DNA from: Heterohyrax brucei | Lineage: Eukaryota; Chordata; Mammalia; Hyracoidea; Procaviidae | Assembly: GCA_028571685.1 (NCBI GenBank) | Contig: CM053156.1 | Coordinates: forward strand, 81,471,049-81,535,048 | Direction of reading: 5' to 3' | Length of the DNA stretch: 64,000 bases | Shown: positions 60,215 to 64,000 of the stretch, piece by piece | Position numbering within the stretch: position 1 is the stretch's first letter | How the letters are laid out: every line of letters begins with the position of its first letter | The notes under the pieces: generated by a model | What the model saw: the letters and a program-made list of their open reading frames with translations, nothing else | Databases searched by the model: none | Told to the model about the DNA's origin: nothing | Translations under genes and position numbers: made by a program

Positions 60215-60545
60215 CGTTCATGTAGCTTAGAGGGCAGAGGGGGTCACTGGGAGAATTCCTGCCTTCTAGGTCAGAGAGCCAGGTTTGTTTCCCAGCCGGT
60301 GCACCCCAAGGGGCAACTATCACTCATCAAGTCAGTACAGCCAGTTATGCTGCTATGATTCTGAGCAGGTTTCAGTGGAGCTTTCAGACTAGGAAGAAAG
60401 GCCTGGCAATTTATTTCCCCAAACCCCATGGATTACACTGGTCTGATCCCACTGTGTATGGGGCTTCAGGGGACTCTACAGCAGTTGATGAGAACAACCA
60501 CATGGAACTTAGCTGTAATGCTGGGCAAGTGAGCAAAGCTTTTTG
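60215..60545 (+). mobile_element. tRNA-Gly-headed RTE-associated element
   Basis: The head (60240-60303) has GGAGAATTCCTGCCTTCTAG, AGGTTTGTTTCCCAGCCGG and TGCACC. The body follows: GCAGGTTTCAGTGGAGCTTT, AGACTAGGAAGAAAGGCCTG, ACCCCATGGATTACACTGG. Same layout as the reversed copy at 56225-56475. Confidence 0.75.
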
Positions 60546-60554
60546 AATGTCTGT

Positions 60555-60665
60555 TCCCTTCTCTGCAGGGCAGGGAGTATATCAGTACCTAGAGCATCGT
60601 GTGGCTGTGAAATCAACCGCGACCTCACAGAGGTCTTCTCGCAGTGCCCAGCACATTGTCAGCAC
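60555..60665 (+). repeat. MIR fragment
   Basis: CAGGGAGTATATCAGTACCT, AGCATCGTGTGGCTGTGAA and CGCAGTGCCCAGCACATTGT follow the MIR 3' order. Confidence 0.62.
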
Positions 60666-60849
60666 ACCCCAACCACGAACTGGAATAGCAACGGAGCCAC
60701 CACCATTGCTATTACAGTCCTAATTTCCCCCAGTGGAGGGAATGTTTTCATAATTCTTTCCACATAAGATTGAGGATTATATCATAAAAGTTGAAAGAAG
60801 TCCCTTAACTTGTCAAGACGTAATGGTCTTCATGGATAAAATGGATCTA
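60666..60849. other. No recognised feature
   Basis: Unrecognised short stretch. Confidence 0.4.
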
Positions 60850-60940
60850 ATGAAAACCCTACAGAGCACAGTTCTATTTTGAAACACACGGGGTCACCGT
60901 GTGTCAGAATCTGTGCGACTGGACTGGACTGGACTGGACC
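60850..60940 (+). mobile_element. AfroSINE 3' part ending in a (GGACT)n run
   Basis: TGAAAACCCTACAGAGCACA, GGGGTCACCGTGTGTCAGAA, then a short pentanucleotide array GACTGGACTGGACTGGACT (60917-60940) at the tail. Confidence 0.78.
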
Positions 60941-61029
60941 AGGCTGGTGTGTGTTGAGAGATGCTAGTGAGGTCTATGAGCCTTGACCAGGCAGTTCTCC
61001 AAGGATGACTCATCGGATCCTCAGCAAAG

Positions 61030-61092
61030 AGTCACAAGAAAATGTATTAGTATCTCCTTTTCCAGATGGAGGAATTCAGGCACATTATGGGA
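61030..61092 (+). repeat. MIR fragment
   Basis: TATTAGTATCTCCTTTTCCA and GATGGAGGAATTCAGGCAC resemble 'attattatccccattttacagatgaggaaactgaggc'. Confidence 0.55.
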
Positions 61093-61280
61093 AATAAAGA
61101 AATTCTGGTGGGACAGTGGCTAAAGAACTGAGAGATCGTTGGTGCAAACCCATCAGACTCTCCGAAGGTGGAAGACTTGGCCATCTGCTTTGGCAAGAAT
61201 TTACAGCCTAGGAAGCCCCCTAGGGGCCATCTACTCTGTCCTATGGGGTCGGGATGAATGTAAATTGATTTGACCACTGT
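61093..61280 (+). mobile_element. AfroSINE type B
   Basis: AATTCTGGTGGGACAGTGGC head, GGCCATCTGCTTTGGCAAGA, CTACTCTGTCCTATGGGGTC, tail AAATTGATTTGACCACTG. Confidence 0.85.
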
Positions 61281-61475
61281 GAGTATGATTAAATAACTCA
61301 TCTCAAGTCGAGCATGTAATAACCAGCTGTTATGGATTGAACTGTGCTTCACCCTCTCCCCTTCCCCCCAAAAGTCTGTTGTAAATCCTCACCTCTATGC
61401 CTGGGTTATAATACAGTTTGGGAAAGGGTTGTCTTCATGTGTCAGTGAGGCAGGATTAGTGTAAGGTGTGTCTCA

Positions 61476-62024
61476 CAAGGGTCTGACAGTTAAGTTCACA
61501 GACTCATCCTAGAACAAATGCTACTTACCTCCTTGCTAAATGTGCTGTAGTCACCTTTGGAGAACTGCTGCCAGGAAGCTAAGCACCCATGCTAGCACCT
61601 AGTTCACCCTTCAAAGCAATCTTGGAACTCTTTCTAGAATGGCCACCAGAGATGTTGTCATATTACCTTTGATGTCTTGAATGTCATCAAACTGTCTTCC
61701 TCTCAATATTTCCTTTATCTTCAGGTAAAGAAAAAGTCACTGGGGCCCAGATCAGGTGAGCAGGGAGGGTGTTCCCCTACAGTTATTTATTTCCTGGCTA
61801 AAAACTCCCTCACAGACAACTATACAATGAAGCTTGTGAACTTGCCGCCGTGCACAACAGCCATTCCAGAAAGAATTCCAAAATTGCTTTGAAACATGGA
61901 CTAGGCACTGGCATCGGTGAATAGCTTCCCAAGGGGAGTACTTGAAAGGCGACTGTAGGGATATTCAGCAGTTACGTATGTAGCACTTGGAACAATTAAG
62001 TTCACGGACTTATTTGCTGGACGT
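61476..62024 (-). mobile_element. Fold-back mariner element, copy 5, inside an LTR
   Basis: AAGGGTCTGACAGTTAAGTT at the left. The transposase remnant is on the minus strand (reversed ATCTTCAGGTAAAGAAAAAG, GGGCCCAGATCAGGTGAGC). The fold-back junction is GAACTTGCCGCCGTGCACAA. The inverted arm ends near ACAATTAAGTTCACGGAC. Same layout as 16930-17473. Confidence 0.87.
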
Positions 62025-62329
62025 CATAAATGAGTCTCTTACGACATATCAGAGTTAAACGAGCAAGTGAGAGGAGCTGCAATGTGGGTGACACGTGTGA
62101 CGCCCCATGAAGATCACTCAGGAACCAAGGAAAAAGGACCTTTTCCCAGAGGCAAGAGAGACAGGAAGCCTTCCCCTACAGCCTGCACCCTGAATTCCGA
62201 TGTCTCGCCAGCATCTTGGTAAGGCAGACGGTCAGAGAAAAAGAGGAACGTCCTCAGCCAAATGGACTGACACGGTGGCTGCAAACACGGGCTATGCAAA
62301 GCGGATGGCACAGGACCAGGCAGTGTTTT

Positions 62330-62382
62330 ATTCTGTCACATAGACGGTCACTGTGTGTCCGTTGATGGCAACTAACAACCAC
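62330..62382 (+). mobile_element. SINE tail fragment inside the LTR
   Basis: TATTCTGTCACATAGACGGT, CACTGTGTGTCCGTTGATGG and CAACTAACAACC form a 5'-truncated type B tail. Confidence 0.65.
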
Positions 62383-62519
62383 TACCTCCTAAACTGTGAG
62401 AAAATAAACCTCTGTTTGCCAATGACATCCGTCTGAGGCATTTGTGTTACAGCAGCACTGGGTGACTAAGAGACTGGCCTCTGTTGGGTTTGAAGCAGGT
62501 TTCCTTGACTCTAGACCCG

Positions 62520-62790
62520 TGGGTCTGCAGCAAGGGTGACTCTGACTCCTGGAGGACACCCGACAATGTCCAGAAGTGTTTTTGGTTGCTGTGAGATGGG
62601 TCGCCATGAGTTGGAGCTGACTTGATGGCAATGAGTTTTGAGTTTTTTGACATGGGGGTGAGGGGCACCGCTGACATGTTAGTTAAACACCACGGGAGCT
62701 GCTCAGCATGCCAGTGTGCAGGACAGGGCCCTACATCAAAGAGTGAACCCCCCTCCAAAATGTCTATAGTGCCGGGGTTGAAAAACCTTT
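62520..62790 (-). mobile_element. MER20-type hAT element split by a SINE tail
   Basis: GACAATGTCCAGAAGTGTTTTT, then after the insert GCCAGTGTGCAGGACAGGGC, AAATGTCTATAGTGCCGGGG and TTGAAAAACC fit the MER20 order. Confidence 0.78.
62589..62645 (+). mobile_element. SINE tail fragment inside MER20
   Basis: GATGGGTCGCCATGAGTTGG, AGCTGACTTGATGGCAATG then a T-rich end. The head and core are missing. Confidence 0.75.
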
Positions 62791-63054
62791 CTCTCGATTA
62801 TCGGCAAGCCTTGCCTCACAGATTTTTGTAAGGGTCAGATGACGTCAGGGCAGTGTCAGCACGCTGCAGACTTGGGATCAGAGCTAGGCCAGCACTGGTG
62901 GCACTCAACAGCTCTGTAGAAACTGTCATGGCAGTGGGGTCATGTTGGCCAATCCACGGGCTTCTGGGCACGGGTTCTAAATTCATTCTCTCTGAATCAC
63001 TGGTTGACAGGAGCAGAAGGCAGCCTAAAACTGGGGTCGGCTGGTGGTTGTCAT
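62791..63054. other. No recognised feature
   Basis: Unrecognised sequence. Confidence 0.42.
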
Positions 63055-63190
63055 AGCTGTGTGCTGTTGAGTTGATTCCTACTCGCAGTGACCCCCTATG
63101 ACAGGTAGACATGTCCGAATAGGGTTCCCTCTGAACAGCTGACCTTGCAGTTAAGAGCTCAGTTCTTAACCACTGCTCCACCAGGCTCCT
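63055..63190 (-). mobile_element. AfroSINE type A
   Basis: TGTGCTGTTGAGTTGATTCC tail, CCCCTATGACAGGTAGACAT, head AGTTCTTAACCACTGCTCCA. A deletion shortens the centre. Confidence 0.86.
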
Positions 63191-63207
63191 TGAGTTCAGC
63201 TTAAAAA

Positions 63208-63400
63208 AAATCAAAAACATTGCTATTGAGTTGATTCCAACTCATAGTAACCCTGTGAGACGGAACTGCCCCATAGAGTTTCCAAGACTGTCTTCTTTGT
63301 GGAAGCAGATTACCTGTCTTTTCCCCATGAACAGCTGGTATGATCAAACCACCTACATTTTGGGTTGCAACTGAGCACTTAACCACTGCACCACCAGGTG
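63208..63400 (-). mobile_element. AfroSINE type B
   Basis: ACATTGCTATTGAGTTGATT tail, TTGTGGAAGCAGATTACCTG centre, head GAGCACTTAACCACTGCACC. Confidence 0.92.
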
Positions 63401-64000
63401 ATCACAGTCAACTTAATCATCAGAATAATGAAGACAGACCTTTGCAGGAGAAATCTCAATTCATAAACTCAGATGTAGAAGAAATGTAATTACCTTTCTT
63501 TTTCCCTGAACTTAGTTTCTATTTTAAGTCCATATTTTTCTTAGCAGCAGAAACCTAATCTTAGTCCCTACAGGACCCCTGCCCTTTTCCAAGAGAGACA
63601 ACTAGGATGCGGATGGGTGGCTTAAGCACCAAGGAGATGTAGTAGGGACTGGGGGACCTGGATGGCTGTCCCATCCCCTCTGGTTTTCTAAAAGCACAAA
63701 GACCACTCTACTGGTTCTGTGCCACTGTGAACCCAGTGAGGCCTGCCCATGTCTGTTCTGCTTGCAGATGTGAGGCAGCTGTGGCATTCTCACACTGAGG
63801 CCCAGGGGAGCTTGGTAAGACAGCCGGGACTTGTGATATCCTTTGTGGGCCCAGACAAAATGATAATACGGGATCTTTCTTCTCAAGTTATCTGAAAATG
63901 TAAAATGGTGACCACAGAGCATTAAACCAAGCTCAGGGCCTTGTGCGATGGCCCTGATGGCACCTTCCTGAAGCTGGCCATGCAGGTGACCTCAGAGGCA
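63401..64000. other. No recognised feature
   Basis: Unrecognised. The 106-codon minus frame at 63602-63922 has no domain I know. Confidence 0.4.

Larger units (their letters stand above)
61328..62472 (+). mobile_element. Solo LTR split by mariner and SINE tail
   Basis: Starts TGTTATGGATTGAACTGTGC and ends CAGCACTGGGTGACTAAGAGA, with AAAATAAACCTCTGTTTGCC before the end. After removing the nested elements it resembles the LTR at 56534. Confidence 0.85.

Overview
This is nuclear DNA from a placental mammal of the Afrotheria, most likely the elephant (proboscidean/paenungulate) lineage. The window carries dozens of tRNA-derived SINEs of the AfroSINE class. Their head reads like CCCTGGTGGCGTAGTGGTTAAG, the core like CCTTGGAAACTCTATGG, and the tail like GAGTCGGAATCGACTCGAC. 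It also carries a BovB/RTE-type LINE and a solo-LTR family that I associate with elephant sequence. Older mammal-wide repeats (L2, MIR, MER5, MER20, MLT1-like, hAT) lie underneath.

I find no protein-coding exon, RNA gene or promoter that I can defend. All long open frames are short, cross repeats, or belong to transposable elements. The window reads as intergenic or intronic DNA: a patchwork of insertions separated by unrecognised blocks of roughly 0.5-1.9 kb. The largest of these are 9131-10715, 24371-25984 and 30889-32750.

SINE labels used below: type A is about 160 bp and is the basic head-core-tail form. Type B is about 190 bp and has an extra central block (CAGGTCTTTCTCC read on the minus orientation). 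Type C has a GGAAGAAAGGCCTGG-like centre. '+' means the tRNA-like head comes first. Other labels: 'S family' and 'R family' are two lineage-specific non-LTR 3' ends that I recognise but cannot name with certainty. The 'fold-back mariner' is a ~550-bp mariner derivative present five times (8201, 16930, 26651, 34451, 61476).

Layout. 1-8200: SINEs, L2 and S/R-family 3' ends. 8201-8752: first fold-back mariner. 10716-12313: seven minus-oriented SINEs in a row, one nested in another. 16930-23221: second mariner, Tigger-like element, SINE cluster, and a MIR region carrying two extremely short SINE-tail insertions. 25985-28328: SINEs, a tetranucleotide microsatellite, third mariner, solo LTR. 29269-40176: MLT1-like LTRs, fourth mariner, solo LTR, MER5, hAT. 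41195-48568: L2, MIR, RTE fragments, SINEs. 48985-52092: a ~1-kb retroposon nested in a SINE, and a SINE inside a TA microsatellite. 53165-57160: L2, MER5, tRNA-Gly-headed element, solo LTR nested in an RTE tail. 57163-59155: the main RTE pseudogene with two nested insertions. 59317-63400: SINEs, tRNA-Gly-headed element, LTR split by the fifth mariner, and MER20 split by a SINE tail.

These parts are linked by mobilisation. The SINE tails match the 3' end of the RTE element, so the RTE machinery probably copied the SINEs. The mariner copies share one rearranged, inverted-duplication structure and must have been moved in trans by an intact transposase that is not present here.
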